Assembly (NCBI RefSeq): GCF_012489685.1
Contig: NC_080041.1
Span: 25,409,780-25,473,779 of the forward strand
Length of the DNA: 64,000 nt
Source of the DNA: Lotus japonicus
Lineage: Eukaryota; Streptophyta; Magnoliopsida; Fabales; Fabaceae
Direction of reading: 5' to 3'
How positions within the stretch are numbered: the stretch's first letter is position 1; each line of letters starts with the position of its first letter. A program made the position numbers and the translations under genes. The notes below the pieces were generated by a model. That model was not told where the DNA came from. It searched no databases and was given only the letters and a program-made list of their open reading frames with translations. Below are positions 1 to 12,700 of this stretch, in pieces.

Positions 1-838
1 TAATTGAATTAAAAAAAATTCCTAGGGACCCAATTTGATGCAAAAAATTTGCAGGCCCTGGATTTGATTTCCTTTACAATTCCAGGGGCCTTCTGATGTA
101 TTAAGCCTAAAATTTATTTGGTATATTCTTAAACCTTTAGCTATATATTATTTTTTCTTTCTGAGCGAAGCCAATATCTATGAGACTAATTCTTTGCCCG
201 ACCATCAACATACTATACAGTAGTGTTGAACTACGATGTGTACCCAATACTTGTGTGTAGCAATTATTCAGTCTATAGAAAATTATTGGTAACTTAAAAA
301 TATTTTAATTGAAATACTATATTCCGTTTTCTTGATAGGAGAAAACCGGAAACTGCTTTTTACAGTGGAAGCGAGCACAGGAAAGGGACTCTCGAAACTT
401 GTTTTATTCTAAATTTTAGATTCGTGATTTTTTTTTTCAAAAATGTTGTAAATCTTTTCGTCTAGTATTCAGGGAAAATTTTGAGTAGTAAAAGGGCAAT
501 CGATTACCACTATAGTATCTGTCTCTACTAACTGGGTATTTCCTCATATTTGTGATGCTCGCCTTCTTTTATTGCTTGATTGCTTGGCAGCTTTTCAAAA
601 TCTTCCGGATAGTCATCGCGGCGCCATTCCTAGCCATCAGGGAAACTGCCCTCTTCCCTCAAGATGGTTCGTCTTGCTTCTGCTTGATGGAAACTAGGGT
701 TCCCTCGCACTTTTTTTTTTTTCAAAAAAAAAAATGAAAAAAAGGGACCTGGTATCCTGAAATAGAAATAGAAAATTGTTCCGATGGAACCTTCTCTTAT
801 ACCGAAAATTGACCGTTGATGTATCCATCTGGGGCTGA
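1..838. other. Intergenic AT-rich DNA, no gene recognised
   Basis: No coding region, RNA gene or complete repeat could be recognised on either strand. There are homopolymer tracts near 710-740. The 61-codon frame at 552-737 has no family resemblance and ends in a poly-T/poly-A stretch, so it is treated as chance. Confidence 0.5.
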
Positions 839-1474
839 TGCTGGCTCAGAAGCAAGCGTAAACCAAGAGCTGCATCAGCCTTCCCGCCCGGGACCCTCCG
901 CTCCTATCCAAAATAGGTCGGCTTCCACTAGTTCCGTGGAGCAGCCAGCTCCGCCAGTTGATGAGTCAAGCTCAGTCTAGAGGTAACCCCAAAAGTTTCA
1001 AGCCACCAAAGACTCCAGTGGGTCACTGCTTTGAGCACAGACCAAGAAATGGTCTTTCTGCAAGAAGTTCCTCGAGTCAAATGACACGGAGTCAGAAGCG
1101 AAGATGGCAAATGAGGAAATGGCTCGTAGAATGAAGGTTGAGTACTCTGAGTCAACATGGTTGATTGGAAAGTCGCAAAAGACCGACGCTAAGAAGGGAA
1201 AATGAGCCAGAGAAAGGAGAGACCCAGGATGTAGATATGAAATACTCCGGTACTTTTAATTCAGAAGGAAAACCGTGCTTTGACAAGAAGGAAGATGATG
1301 GGGATGATGATCTATCAAAGAAGGCGGTCCTCAAGTTTTGGAGTCTTCCTCCAACGGAGAATAACCCCGAGTAACTGGATGAGGATGTGGAACTCTCCTC
1401 CAGTTGCGGAGATTGATTATGGTCTGGAGCCAACAGACAGATCAGAGGTGAGCAGGGACCCAGCTAATAAGGGC
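839..1474 (+). pseudogene. Decayed coding-like sequence, possibly retroelement-derived
   Basis: The plus strand shows codon-like composition rich in Ser, Pro, Lys, Asp and Glu, with basic patches such as MTRSQKRRW, split over frames by stops. The longest open piece is 1165-1374 (69 codons, very acidic in the middle). Basic plus acidic low-complexity stretches of this sort occur in linker regions of plant retroelement polyproteins, but no protease, zinc knuckle or RT motif is visible. The family is therefore not assigned. It ends where the solo LTR begins. Confidence 0.25.
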
Positions 1475-2084
1475 AAGGTTGTAAGACCCAAGTTTTTAAG
1501 CTTATGCTAAGGGAATAAAATCCTATTCATGATTAGGGTTGATGGATCGTGAAGGGAAACCTGAACTAGAGTTACCAAATGAAATAAATTTATGAAGGAG
1601 AAAGTTCAGGAAAAGTCTAAGGATTGTACCAAAGTCGATAAAAGTTATAGCACGATCGTTACACGCTTAAACCTAGGTCGGAAACCCTAGTATATAGCTA
1701 GTTTTCACTTTTAGGCACGACGGAAGTTAATTCCAAAAATCTTCAGAGAAAGGTTAGAACTTCTCTTTTTCCATATATCACAATCGTTTCGAGGCGAAAC
1801 TCTAGAATCTACGAACGTCCGATTCCAATCATCGGAAGTTTGCCGAAACCGAAACCCTGGTATTTCAAAACCCTAGAATCACCCGACAATGAAGACTTTT
1901 TCTTTCAGAGCTTCAAATGAATATTCCACACGCGTACACCCATTTCTCTTGATGATTTCAATCTTTCTTCAGAAGGAAGTTTTCCATTCCGACATCCGAT
2001 GCAAAAAGCAACTTATCGGGTAAAATAGTTTTATACCGACTATGCATTAGTTGCCAAAAATACAAGGAGACCTCATTTTAGTTT

Positions 2085-3224
2085 GGCTTAAATGCATTTG
2101 GTGCCCCTGATGTATTTCAAAAGTGCAAATGATAACCCTACTCTTTTTTTGTAAACGTTTGTACCCCCTTTGTTTTGAGAAAGTACACCGAATGCCCCTC
2201 CGTCAGGTTGACGTTAAAATCCTAACGGAGGAGCTGACGTGGATATTATTTTTACTTTTTCCTTTATTTTCTCTAATGCCACGTGGATTTTATCAACTAA
2301 AAACAAAAAAAAAGGAAAAATGACAAAGGCTTCAAGAAATTGGTCTTCTTTCTCAGAACAAAGCTCGCCGGAGAAACGCCAGTGGCGGTGGTGGCGGTCG
2401 CCGGAGTGACGGTGGCCGATCGTCAAATTGATTGAGGGGTTTTGAAGCGGATGATGAGGGGAGTTTAGCCATGGTGTTGGTTTCTCCAAAAGGTGAGTGG
2501 TTCCCCGGAGATCGGAGGTTGAAGGTGGCGGCTAGGGTTTGGTTTCTCCTCTATTTCTCTGTTGTTTCTTATCATGTTGGTGATGATGGTGCTCGCGGTG
2601 GTGCTGGACGTTGGTGGTGTGCTCGTATCTGAACCAGAGGTAAGGAAAAGAGGAAGATGATGGCTTGATGGTGCTGGTTCGTGAGGGAGAAGGTGGTGGT
2701 GCTCTGGCTCGCGTGAGGAGGGAGCGGTGGTGGCGGCTGGCACGCGGTGGTTGCTGGCGTGAGAGGAAGGAGGGAAACATGGTGAGGGTGATGATTCTTG
2801 CTGCTGTATCAGAAGAAGAGGAAAATGATGGCTTGATGGTGCTGGTTCGTGAGGGAGAAGGTGGTGGTGCTCTGGCTCGCGTGAGGAGGGCGCGGTGGTG
2901 GCGGCTGGCACGCGGTGGTTGCTGGCGTGAGAGGAAGGAGGGAAACATGGTGAGGGTGATGATTCATGGTGCTGTATCAGAAGAAGAGGAAAATGGGTTT
3001 GGAGAAGAAGAGAGAAAGAGAGATGTCGAGTGAGTGAGAAGAGAGAGAGCGTGAATGAGGGTAATATCCACGTCAGCTCCTCCGTTAGGATTTTAACGTC
3101 AACCTGACGGAGGGGCATTCGGTGTACTTTCTCAAAACAAGGGGGTACAAACGTTTACAAAAAAAGAGTAGGGTTATCATTTGCACTTTTGAAATACATC
3201 AGGGGCACCAAATGCATTTAAGCC
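2085..3224. mobile_element. Non-autonomous Mutator-like element with long inverted ends
   Basis: The left end (2085-2248) and right end (3062-3224) are inverted copies over about 164 bp. They differ by one base of indel in a C/T run plus the innermost bases, and start GGCTTAAATGCATTTGG. Both sides carry the perfect 9-bp direct repeat TTTTAGTTT (2076-2084, 3225-3233). Long terminal inverted repeats plus a 9-bp TSD define Mutator-like elements. The interior (about 0.8 kb) has no transposase, so the element is non-autonomous. It holds GC-rich sequence with a tandem duplication and could be captured host DNA. The near-identical ends suggest a recent insertion. It disrupts the solo LTR of 1480-6699. 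Confidence 0.93.
2648..2990. repeat. 168-bp tandem duplication inside the MULE
   Basis: Two head-to-tail copies with a period of 168 bp (for example GATGGCTTGATGG begins at 2659 and again at 2827), differing at a few bases, with a short third start near 2985. Because 168 is a multiple of three, both strands keep open frames through the duplication. The minus-strand frame at 2465-3118 is His/Ser/Pro-rich and repeats itself. Nothing supports it as a real gene. Confidence 0.85.
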
Positions 3225-4930
3225 TTTTAGTTTTGGAATTCTTTCGCCAAAACATATCTTAGAATTCATGGAGAATGAAGCCGGAAAAATCAGATTCGCG
3301 AAACTTTCATTTTACCGCGTTTTGCCAACCTCTATATATAGCAAGAAAGAAGAGAAAAATCACAAAATCTTGCCCATTTTCTTCCAAGAGGCCGCGAGTT
3401 TGAGAGGAGAGGAGGAAGAAGAGCTTTTGTTCAATTCTTGCTTGATCGTCGATCAATCAGTTGCTACTTCAAGGTTTCGAGGTATAGTCGCTAATCCTTA
3501 CCTCTGATCGCTTTTTCCATAGCTTTTCTATAGACTTTTCTGAGCTGATAGTTTTGAGGTTTTTGCAAAACTATCCTGAATATTTCATTTTGATTCTAAA
3601 CATCTTCTCTACATGCCCAAGATCACTTCTGCCGGATTAGATTTTCCGTTATGTCGCCGGATTTCCGCCGGAATCAATTTTAGCCTTAAATACCCATTTT
3701 TGGAGTAAAGCTTCAACCTTTAGGCTGAAAACTATCGCCTTAGCTTAGTGCTAGTAGGATTAGTTGTCATAAACGTCGTTGGTGACGTCCCTGTCAAATT
3801 TGGTTTTTGGGATTTCAGTTTTGAAATTCTAAGTTAAAAATCATGACCAAAATACCCCTGCGACAGTTTTTGATCCGATAATTTTTCCGAGTTCAGAATA
3901 CCCTTAGTTACGGCTAATGATAGCATAGGAACCAAGTTTGATCGAAGAAAAATCGAGTCCCCTAATTACCTAAAGTGGCCGAGCCTATAGGGGGAGGAGG
4001 AGGAAAATTTCCTTTTCCGAAAACTTGTCCTTTCGCGCTAGATTATCGTACCTCGGAGTATGTACTACTTCGAGTAACCCTAGTGTCTATTGTTTGCTGA
4101 GTTTCCGATAGATTCTGATAGTATTTCTGTGGTTTTGCTCTAAAGGTGATTTTAAGGAATTCCCAGAGGAGCAAGCCTTTGATTGTGAACAAGTGTTAGG
4201 AGATCGTCCTGGAGAATCTACAGGTGAGGGCTACTCACTGAATCTCTAGTTAATGCCTAGGGTCGATACTTTCGACTTGATTTACTGTTTATGCACTTGT
4301 TGTGTTTGAATGGTAAAATGTTTTCTGAGGCTTCGGCTGACAATGTAGATGATGCATCTACTGAATGTTTTTGATGATTGACTTACATGCTACGTGCTAT
4401 GTGGGTAATTTAGGATGTGTGGTGCATGCCTTATATGCTAAGTGCTATGTGGTTATTGCTTAATATGTTGATATATGACATGTTGATTGATTGTGCTGAG
4501 TATTTATGCTTTTGCAATGAAATCTGAGTTTCTGAATGGTGAGAATAGCGGGCAGGTCATGTCGATTTTAATTTGAGAGTTTTGAGAAAGTTTGATGGGA
4601 CGAATGAGATTCGGGCCTTGTTATGATGTTTATGGATCGAGACATTCTCTGGAGTCATTTGGGGATTTGGAGATCCCGAGAACTTATAAGATTTTGCGAT
4701 AAGACTAAAAGGATATTATTTTGAAAAGAAAACTCATAAGACATTAAACAACCTCTAAATCTTCAATTAATGATAATAAACTCAAAAGGAAGCTTCGGAT
4801 GCAAATCTTAGTTTTGGAAAACGAGAAGTGTCGTCGGATCCAAGTGTTGAGGAGATTGGTAAGTTCTGAGTATGTTGATACTCCTTCGCTCGTTGAGCAG
4901 TTTGTTTAGCCATCCAAGGGATGAGCCGAG

Positions 4931-5330
4931 AAGCTTCACTGAGGCGTGAGACCTTGTGAATGCGTGATACTCCACTAAGGCGTGAGACCTTGTGGAAAGC
5001 ATGGATCTTCACTGAGGCGTGAGACCTCGTGAATAGCATGAAGCTTCACTGAGGCGTGAGACCTTGTGAATGCGGGATACTCCACTGAGGCGTGAGACCT
5101 TGTGGAAAGCATGGATCTTCACTGAGGCGTGAGACCTCGTGAACAGCATGGAGCTTCACTGAGGCGTGAGACCTTGTGAAAGCGTGAATCTTCACTGAGG
5201 CGTGAGACCTTGTGAAAAGCATGGAACTCCACTGAGGCGTGAGACCTTGTGAGAGCATGAAACTTCACTGAAGCGTGAGACTTTGTGAATGTGTGAGACT
5301 CCACTGAAGCGTGAGACTTCGTGAGAGCAT
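4931..5330. repeat. Tandem array of ~37-bp repeats inside the solo LTR
   Basis: About ten to eleven copies of a unit containing TTCACTGAGGCGTGAGACC(T/C)TGTGAA, alternating with a variant beginning TCCACT. Spacing is about 36-39 bp. The array produces several long but meaningless minus-strand frames (Ser/His/Arg-rich repeats). Minisatellite arrays inside long Ty3 LTRs are common; no function is evident. Confidence 0.85.
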
Positions 5331-6704
5331 TGATGACTCGAAGAGTTGTTGTGAGTGGTTGCACTCATTTTATGATTATTGTATTTTGTCGCAGAATCGA
5401 CTTTTACCTTAGGGTAAGCTTTTAGAGACATTAATTTACCTAGAACACGTGGCGACGTGTCGAGTGAGGTCGGAGACGTTGTTTGGTTAATCACATTGCA
5501 TTCATGCATACATAGGAGGTTAATACACGGCGTGATACCGGACCTCGGAGAATTCCAAATGTCGTCGGTTTCCAAAATGGTCATAAGACCCGGAATGCCG
5601 TGTAAGAGCGTTTGTAGACGACTCTTGTAGCAGACCGAAATGGCAGACCTACGGGTTACGGCTGATCTGGCTACCTTTGTGTGGTGTAAGAGGCACGCGG
5701 GCAGAAATGGTCCCACCGTTGCTGGTGCTAGGATTGATCCGTTTGATGCCCCTCCGTTCCGGATTGCATGTTGGTTGACTGGGTTAACTTGCATATCATT
5801 TCATGCAACATGCATACTGACTTAGTTGCTGAGTGTGATTGCTACTTGTTAATTCTATTTGGAACATGTTAAGTGTTATTATTGTCGTTTATGTTATTGT
5901 GGAATATGCAACCCTAGGATGTTATCCCTAGCTATAAGCCTAAGTGGCTATTCTCTTATCTATATCTATTGGTGCTATTATTTACGTAATTCTTTGGAGT
6001 TGACCCTCGCGTCTTCTGTGTGTGCTTTGGCGGACAAACGCCCATTGTCAGATGTCTTTGGCGGGCTAGTTCATGATGGTTCACCCTTTGGGAGGAACTA
6101 GGGGAGAAGCTGGAACCGGAGCGCATCGCGGTAGCGAGAGGAGGACGGAGGATGTACATAGACTAGGTCGTTCTGGATTTCGAATTCGGACGACGATCAT
6201 GCTAGCATGTAGGTCTTAGTGCTGGTGTGAGCTCCTAGAGATGGGATTAGTATAGGAGTAGAGTCTTAGCTTTGAACATCATTTGTTTCTTTGGGGACAG
6301 GGTAGTTTCCCACCTATAGCTTTTTGTGTGGTTTCTTTACGGGAATCACAGAGAGTTGGTTGGACTTAGGAGGTCTTGTTTCAGGCCGATTGGGCTAACT
6401 TATTCTCGTTTTTGAGGTTTGTGTTGCGGACACTTCACCTCTACTTTGGTCTGTACCTTTTGCCTACGGGCGCTACTTTTCTCATTACCCGTCACTGGAG
6501 GTTTACTCGTGACGAGGCTAGCTACTTACAGAGGGGACTGTAATATATATTGTATATTAGCTTTATTGATTTTCGCTTTTGGGTTTTATTTAATTCAGTT
6601 TTGTCTTAATTATTATCGGAAAAAAAAATATACACGTTTTTTCCGCATTAGTTTTCTTTTTGGTTACTAAAGTGACGCCACCGAAATCAGGGTGTTACAA
6701 AGGT

Positions 6705-7907
6705 CGTGATTACTGACACAACCATCTTGCCACGGTGCAAGAAGCTCCCAATTTATGTTACCATTGGGCATGTATGTAATTGAGTAAACATTAATTCGTT
6801 CAGAAAAAAATACACTATGAGATATCACTAATTAGGTCAGATATATATGACCACTATATACAATGAATGTTTTTTTCCAAGTATGTTACACGACTTAATC
6901 TTCTGAACATAGAAACCAAGATCACTAGTGAAGTTAAATCTACCCTTACTAAGGATGTAAAATTTGATAATATTTAATTTTAATCAAAATATTTCAATAT
7001 TAATCATACAAGATAAAATATTTTTAATAAATTATCAACTGATTTTTTTTGTAGATCTAAACTTTCTTGAGTAGTTCTATTTGGTACGAGACGAAAGTCA
7101 CGACCAATATAATAAAGGCAACATTATGATCTTTTTAAAAGATTAATACCTAATTAAAACATAAAACTATATTGAGATAGTTTTAAGCGGAAACAACAGA
7201 ACAAGACGATTCTTGTGTATTTTGTACCGAATCATTCGTACTATGAAGCATTTCTTCTTTTTTCTCAAAACCAAACCCCACCCATCATCACGTTATGAAA
7301 AAGCTAGCTAACACCCACCAAACCAAGATCGAAGGGGACTAACATCAGATCAAAAGGTTTATGGGTTTTTCTAGGTCATATAGAAGGTTTTTGGGTCAAA
7401 TCACAAGATTTCTGGGTCAGATCGAAGGGTTTCTGAACGTGGTTTGGGTTTAGCGAAGGAGAAGAGGACATTGGCGTTGAAATAATGGTAGTCAAGTCGT
7501 AGCGCACATAACGTTAGGAAGCAAGCAAAGATGACCCTTTGGAGCATGCAGCTCTTTGTGTTAGCGTTGAGTCTTTTCCTTAGTTAATGTAAGTTATGTC
7601 TACAATTAAGGAAGCTTTTGGTGTAGTGTACTGATGATAAGCAAAACATCATTAGATAAGTTGCTTGTTTAAATTGTTTTACTTTTCTCGTTTCCAAGAA
7701 CAATATGTTGCCAAGTTGTATCGGAAATGTTATTTTCGCTCTATATAGTTTGTATAAGTCTTTTGATGAATGAATATTAAACTGTTGTTATTTGTTTGCC
7801 ATTCAAAACCAACAAATTATTTAAGAGCTCCTTGACCTCAAGGGGACTGTGAGTGAAATAAAATAAGTAAGGAATCAAAACAAGTGAGAAACCCTTAACT
7901 AGAAAAA
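6705..7907. other. Intergenic DNA, nothing recognised
   Basis: AT-rich sequence with scattered stops in all frames. No complete repeat, RNA gene or coding region could be supported here. It separates the solo LTR from the copia remnant. Confidence 0.5.
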
Positions 7908-8945
7908 ATGGCTTCCGGCAGCTCCTCCTTGCTTCAACCTCTTGTAATTTTAAGAGGAAAACTATGATTTATGGGTTGTATAAACGAGTACTTGTCTTAA
8001 AGCTCAGCGTTCATGAGATGGGGTAGAAAATGACAACAATCCATCCCCTCTACCTAGCAATCTAGCAGTAACTCAGATAAGGTTACACAATATAATGAAG
8101 AAGTGACTAAGGAAAGCATATCACCTGCCCTAAAAAAATAGCTTCACATGATGATGAGTTTATCAAGATTCTGAATCCAGCAAAAGAATTTTGGGACAAA
8201 CTTAAAGAGAAGTTCAAAGGGCGTAAAGAACAAGGAAGATGGAGATATTAAACCATAGAAGAGAGTTTGAAACCATAAAAATGAAAGAATAGAAAAACAT
8301 GAAGGAGTTTTCTAATAGACTTTCAAAATTGGTCATACAAATTAAATAAGATTGTTGGGTTAAGAGCTTAATCATCAAAGAGTGTTGGAGAAAATTCTAG
8401 TGTCTTCCTGAGAGGTTTGAGTATAAAATATCCTCTTTTGAAAAAAATAAAGATTTTTCTAAAATTTCAACGCTTGTGAATGCTTTGCAAATTGCAAGTT
8501 ACTGAACAAAGAAGATATATGTGGATGTAAGAGAAGGTTGCATCTAAAAGTGCCTTTGTAGAAAATAACATAGGAGGAGGTTGGAAAGGAAAATATTGAG
8601 CATACTCTCATTGAAAAGACCACCAATCATACTGAAAACTTATGTTGGTTTAGATCGAGAGTGAAGTGTAGAGCCTGAAACCAGCTTTGGTCATGTGGAG
8701 CAAGTTTGCGGAAATATAACAAACTAACAATATCAGCGCGCAAGTACAAGTTGAGCTACATGAAAACACTAAGGATCATTTGTTTGTTGCTTCTTGCTAT
8801 TTAGCAAAATATAGCAATGAAATCATACTCATATATAGTCAATATTGCATAAATCACATGACACATGATATGATGCTATTATTTTCAAGGAATTTCATTG
8901 GTCCTACTTCTCTAAAATTACTATTGGCAACAAATAATCGTTTTT
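7908..8945 (+). pseudogene. Decayed Ty1/copia gag and start of protease
   Basis: A degenerate copia polyprotein can be followed through frameshifts and stops. It opens with MASGSSSLLQPLV at 7908, typical of copia Gag N-termini. A UBN2-type Gag region follows (8160-8500), with recognisable pieces such as AKEFWDKLKEKFKG and later EKILVSSPERFEYKISSFE-like text. A damaged CCHC zinc knuckle lies near 8600-8665 (NHTENLCWF). Near 8850-8880 sits NHMTHD, the stretch after the copia protease active site, whose DSG is lost. No integrase or RT follows and no LTRs were found, so it is an old fragment. Family membership follows from motif order; the exact lineage is not assigned. Confidence 0.7.
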
Positions 8946-8980
8946 AATAAAAATCATCGAAGGAATGACTTCTAAGGTTT

Positions 8981-9013
8981 TTTTTTGTTAGTACATCGGA
9001 AAGAAAACATCTA
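8981..9013 (-). mobile_element. Severely 5'-truncated SINE tail with 13-bp TSD
   Basis: The text between two copies of ACTTCTAAGGTTT (8968-8980 and 9014-9026) is a T-run followed by GTACATCGGAAAG. The same T-run plus GTACATCGGAAAG marks the 3' tail of the full SINE at 61395-61508 on the same strand. Flanking direct repeats of this length plus an A-tail (read on the minus strand) are what target-primed insertion leaves, so this looks like an insertion cut short after about 30 bases. Confidence 0.55.
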
Positions 9014-9026
9014 ACTTCTAAGGTTT

Positions 9027-9731
9027 AACTTCATTTGAATACCTAGTAAAACTTTAGGATTAACACCACTGTCTTGCAAAATCTAAAACATTGATTTTTA
9101 TTGGCTAAAAAAAATGTTAAAATAATTTAATATTTAATTAACTTACACAAGTAATTATTATTGCAGAGGCTAGAGCCGGAGGTGATTCACAGATTCAACT
9201 CATAGAGTAGTGGACAAGTTGGGAGATGGGAGACAGCCTTTGTTGATATCCTGAGGAATGCACAGGAGAAGTAATTCATTTGCTATCCAATTTATCCTTC
9301 TAGATGATAGTTACGTTAGTGGAAAACTTTATCATGGAACTGATGAATGAGAACTTGGGAACTCCATGAGCTAATAAGGGTACGAAGATATTCTTATTTT
9401 TACGATGATTTGTAAATCATCTTTTAATTTTCATTTTTAAATTAGATATTATATAAAGTTTTAAAAAATAGATACCATATAAATTTTAACTTAAACTTTT
9501 AAACTAACAAAATAAAGTTCCAAAGGCTACCCAAGAGTCAATTGAAAACAACAAAGAAGTCAATCACAAGAGGGAAAGGACGGTGATGGACCTTGGTGCG
9601 GTGGAGGAATTTCAACTTCTATGTGAATACTCAACTTTTTTTAATATATAATTTGCAATGTTAACGCAGCCTACTGCGAACTCTAATGGGTCAGAGTTTC
9701 TAGATTTAGACTCCACTTGATCTCTATTCAC
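9027..9731. other. Upstream region of the GH5 gene
   Basis: AT-rich DNA with no second gene. The stretch around 9170-9290 is somewhat less AT-rich but has no open frame or recognised repeat. The proximal promoter of the GH5 gene must lie in its right part. Confidence 0.4.
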
Positions 9732-9739
9732 TATATAAT
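9732..9739 (+). promoter_or_regulatory. TATA box of the GH5 gene
   Basis: TATATAAT-like motif within CACTATATAATG, 53 bp before the ATG at 9792. That spacing would put the transcription start about 30 bp downstream and leave a short leader, normal for a plant gene. Confidence 0.5.
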
Positions 9740-9791
9740 GCTCTAACAATCTTCCAAAGTTTGAAACAACATATCATAAAGAAATCTAAAC

Positions 9792-12700
9792 ATGACGAGA
9801 TGTATCAACCTCAAAATATGGCTTCTCAACTTGATTATCTTCACCATATTTGCTATCACCTATGGTGGGAGATTAAATCAAAATCCTGAGTTTAAAGTGA
9901 GAGCAGTTAACCTGGGTGGTTGGTTGGTCACTGAAGGTTGGATGAAACCTTCTCTCTTTGATGGAATTCCAAATAAGGACTTCTTGGTCAGTAACAAATC
10001 AAACTATCTCATCATTTTCTATATCTTTTGTTATTTTTTCTTCTATTTTAGTTCTTTCAGATTTTTTATTGTTTTAAAATTCCAAGATTTGTTTAATCTT
10101 TTGTATCTAGCTATACCCTAGTTTAACTAAATTAGTGATGAAGAATAAATAAAAGAATAATTATATCTTCACACCTCATTTTTGAAATGAGGTGTGGAGT
10201 GGAGAAAGAGAGAGGTAGGAAGAAAGGAGAGAAAAAGTAAAGATCTAATAGATGATTTGATTGATAGAGAAAAGAAAAATAATAAAAAATGAAGGTGAAA
10301 AATGAGTGGAGAGGTGTGTATATATCATAACTCTAAATAAAATGAGTCAGATACAAATAGTGATATAATATTATGAAACAATTAAAGATTTCTTGTATTG
10401 TGCATTAAGTTATGAAAATGAGGTAATATATTGCACATTAATCTTGTATTGTGCAGTCTTAATTCACGGCCATGAGAAATTCTTCCTTTTCAATTTTTGT
10501 AGGATGGAACAGGTCTTCAGTTCAAATCTGTGACAACTGGAAAATATCTGTGTGCTGAGTCTGGTGGAGGAACCATCCTAGTTGCAAACCGCACAACTGC
10601 TTCTGGTTGGGAAACATTTAAAGTGAGAAAATGACTTATTTTAGTACTGCTATTCATTAATTATTTATTACTTTGTATTAACAACTAATTAATTTCATGT
10701 TATCGTTAATTTTTATTTTTCAGTTGTGGAGAATAAACGAGGCTACTTTCAGATTAAGGGTGTTCAACAAACAGTTTGTGGGGTTAGATGGGATTAAAGT
10801 GGTTGCTACTTCTTCCAACACTTCTAAGACGTTTCATATTATTAAGGAAAATGACAATTCAACCCGTGTTCGAATCAAAGCATTCAACGGACAATTCATA
10901 CAGGTGATCCTTTGCATATATAAGCGCTTATGTAATAAGCAGTTGTTTAGCCAAACGCACCTTATGGCGATTAACAATGCGAAATGTGGGGTTGCAGGCA
11001 AAGACGGAGGAGCTGGTGACGGCTGATGTTTCAGAGGTTAATGGATGGGAAGATGATGACCCAACCGTTTTTGAAATGACGATCTCTTCAAGGTTGCAAG
11101 GTGAATTCCAAGTAACAAATGGTTATGGTCCAATAAAAGCTCCACAAGTTATGAAGGTACGTTTTTTTTTTATATGCAAATGTTAGATGTTAGTAAATTA
11201 GTCTTTCATTAAAAAATGCACGATTTGACCACTAGCTGTTAGGTGTTAATGTTGAAAAAAAAGTTCCCCCACATTGATGGATGAAGAGGTTTACAATGTT
11301 GGAACTCCAATTGTTTCAAACATTTTTGGACCTTCAACGGCATTTTGGTATAAATACGTGATATCACAGCTAGTGTACCCAATGGGCTAAATTCGAAAAT
11401 AAAAACTAACAAAAAACAACAATCAACCAAATCAAAGTGGGGGCACCAGGTTGATGGAACATGGTTCTGGCTTCGTTGGACTGGGTTGGTAGCTGCAATA
11501 TGCTGGCTTGCCCGCACCAAGTTGAGAGTTGGGTCATGGGGCTTAGACGAAGGCCTATGCTCCCAAGCTCCAAGACTGGAAGGCACCGCGTGAGGTTGGC
11601 TTCATAGAGCAGTGAACACCTCCGGCTCCTGATAGTGGAGGGATCACAGGCCGCTGCACTTCCAGCCCATAATGCTTAGTGCGCCTAGCCTCTTGAACCA
11701 TTATCTTTTTAAGAAGTTTCAAAAAAAAAAAGTCAGAGACACCTAAAAATCTAGTTTAGGCAGAGGGAGCATAAGATTGACGATTTATCAGGTTCTACTT
11801 GTATAAGCCTGGGCAACAAGTAAGTCTAATTCGACTAAGCCAATTAGATTTAAGAGGAGTGTTGAAACTAAAAAGTAAGTCTCAAATGAGTGTGATGACG
11901 AAGAAAACGTGGAAATGTTAGAAGTTTAATTGTCTTAAGATTTTTGAATCAGACAGACACTCACAAATAAAGCACAAACACTCTCCTACGGTCCTACCCG
12001 GCTTCCGCTCTAAAAGTTAGGATAATTTGAGGGTGAAGGCAAAAGTGAGGTTTGATCAAATTCAATGAGATTAAATGCATTTTATCATATTTTATTTTAT
12101 TTTAGATAATTCTAACAATCCAGCATAATAGAACTACATTTCATTGCACTGCACTTACCTTATTATATATCAAGATTTATCTAAAGAGACTTACGCACTA
12201 AATGTGATCTCAGAGTTTTTGAGAATTAATCTCATGGTTGTTAATTGTAGGATACTTTGGGAAACCAATAAAATCTAAACATAGTGTTAAAATTAGCTAC
12301 AAAATTAATTATTTGTTGATGTTCATTCACAATCAGATGAGACTTACATTAATTTTTAACCAATTAAAGATTTTAGTCAAAATTAGTGTTGGTAACACTC
12401 CTTTCAAATAAGTATTAAAAACAATATATTTCCAAAATCTTTTTAATGTATCAAATGACTTATTTTAAGCACTAATTGAAAATATAAGCGCGTATTTTTA
12501 TAATTTTCATGTTTTTAGATAATGTTTATTCATTGCATATGTTTGTAGTTCTTTTAATTTTTTAATAGGTATTATTAAAAACCTATATTCATGTTCACCG
12601 GTATTTTACTAGATCATGATCAAGAAAACAAATCCAAGATATCTAGCAGGTTGTATTGTGATTGTGAATGATTGATGGCGTGCATTATTTCAGGAGCATT

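Larger units (their letters stand above)
1480..6699. mobile_element. Solo LTR of a Ty3-type retrotransposon (Tekay/Del-like ends), interrupted by a MULE
   Basis: The sequence starts TGTAAGACCC and ends GGGTGTTACA, imperfect inverted ends of the TG..CA type, and it is flanked on both sides by the 5-bp direct repeat AAGGT (1475-1479 and 6700-6704). No gag-pol lies inside, so this is a solo LTR left by recombination between two LTRs. The span is 5220 bp; removing the nested Mutator-like element and one copy of its 9-bp duplication gives about 4.07 kb. Long LTRs with TGTAA-type ends are typical of the Tekay/Del chromovirus group, which is the basis for the tentative class. A TATA-like stretch (CTATATATAGC, near 3331) and an array of roughly 37-bp repeats (4931-5330) lie inside. 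TSDs and ends are seen directly; the lineage is inference. Confidence 0.88.

Noticed and set aside
2465..3118. 217-codon minus-strand frame rich in Pro, Ser and His
   Set aside because: Open because of the 168-bp tandem duplication and GC bias inside the MULE; it runs into the terminal inverted repeat and has no recognisable domain.
4782..5794. Several long minus-strand frames with repeating SHASVK/KVSRLSE text
   Set aside because: They are produced by the ~37-bp tandem repeat array in the solo LTR and share no protein family features.
5640..6670. Short plus-strand frames with hydrophobic stretches
   Set aside because: They lie in the right part of the solo LTR and match nothing; hydrophobicity comes from T-rich DNA.
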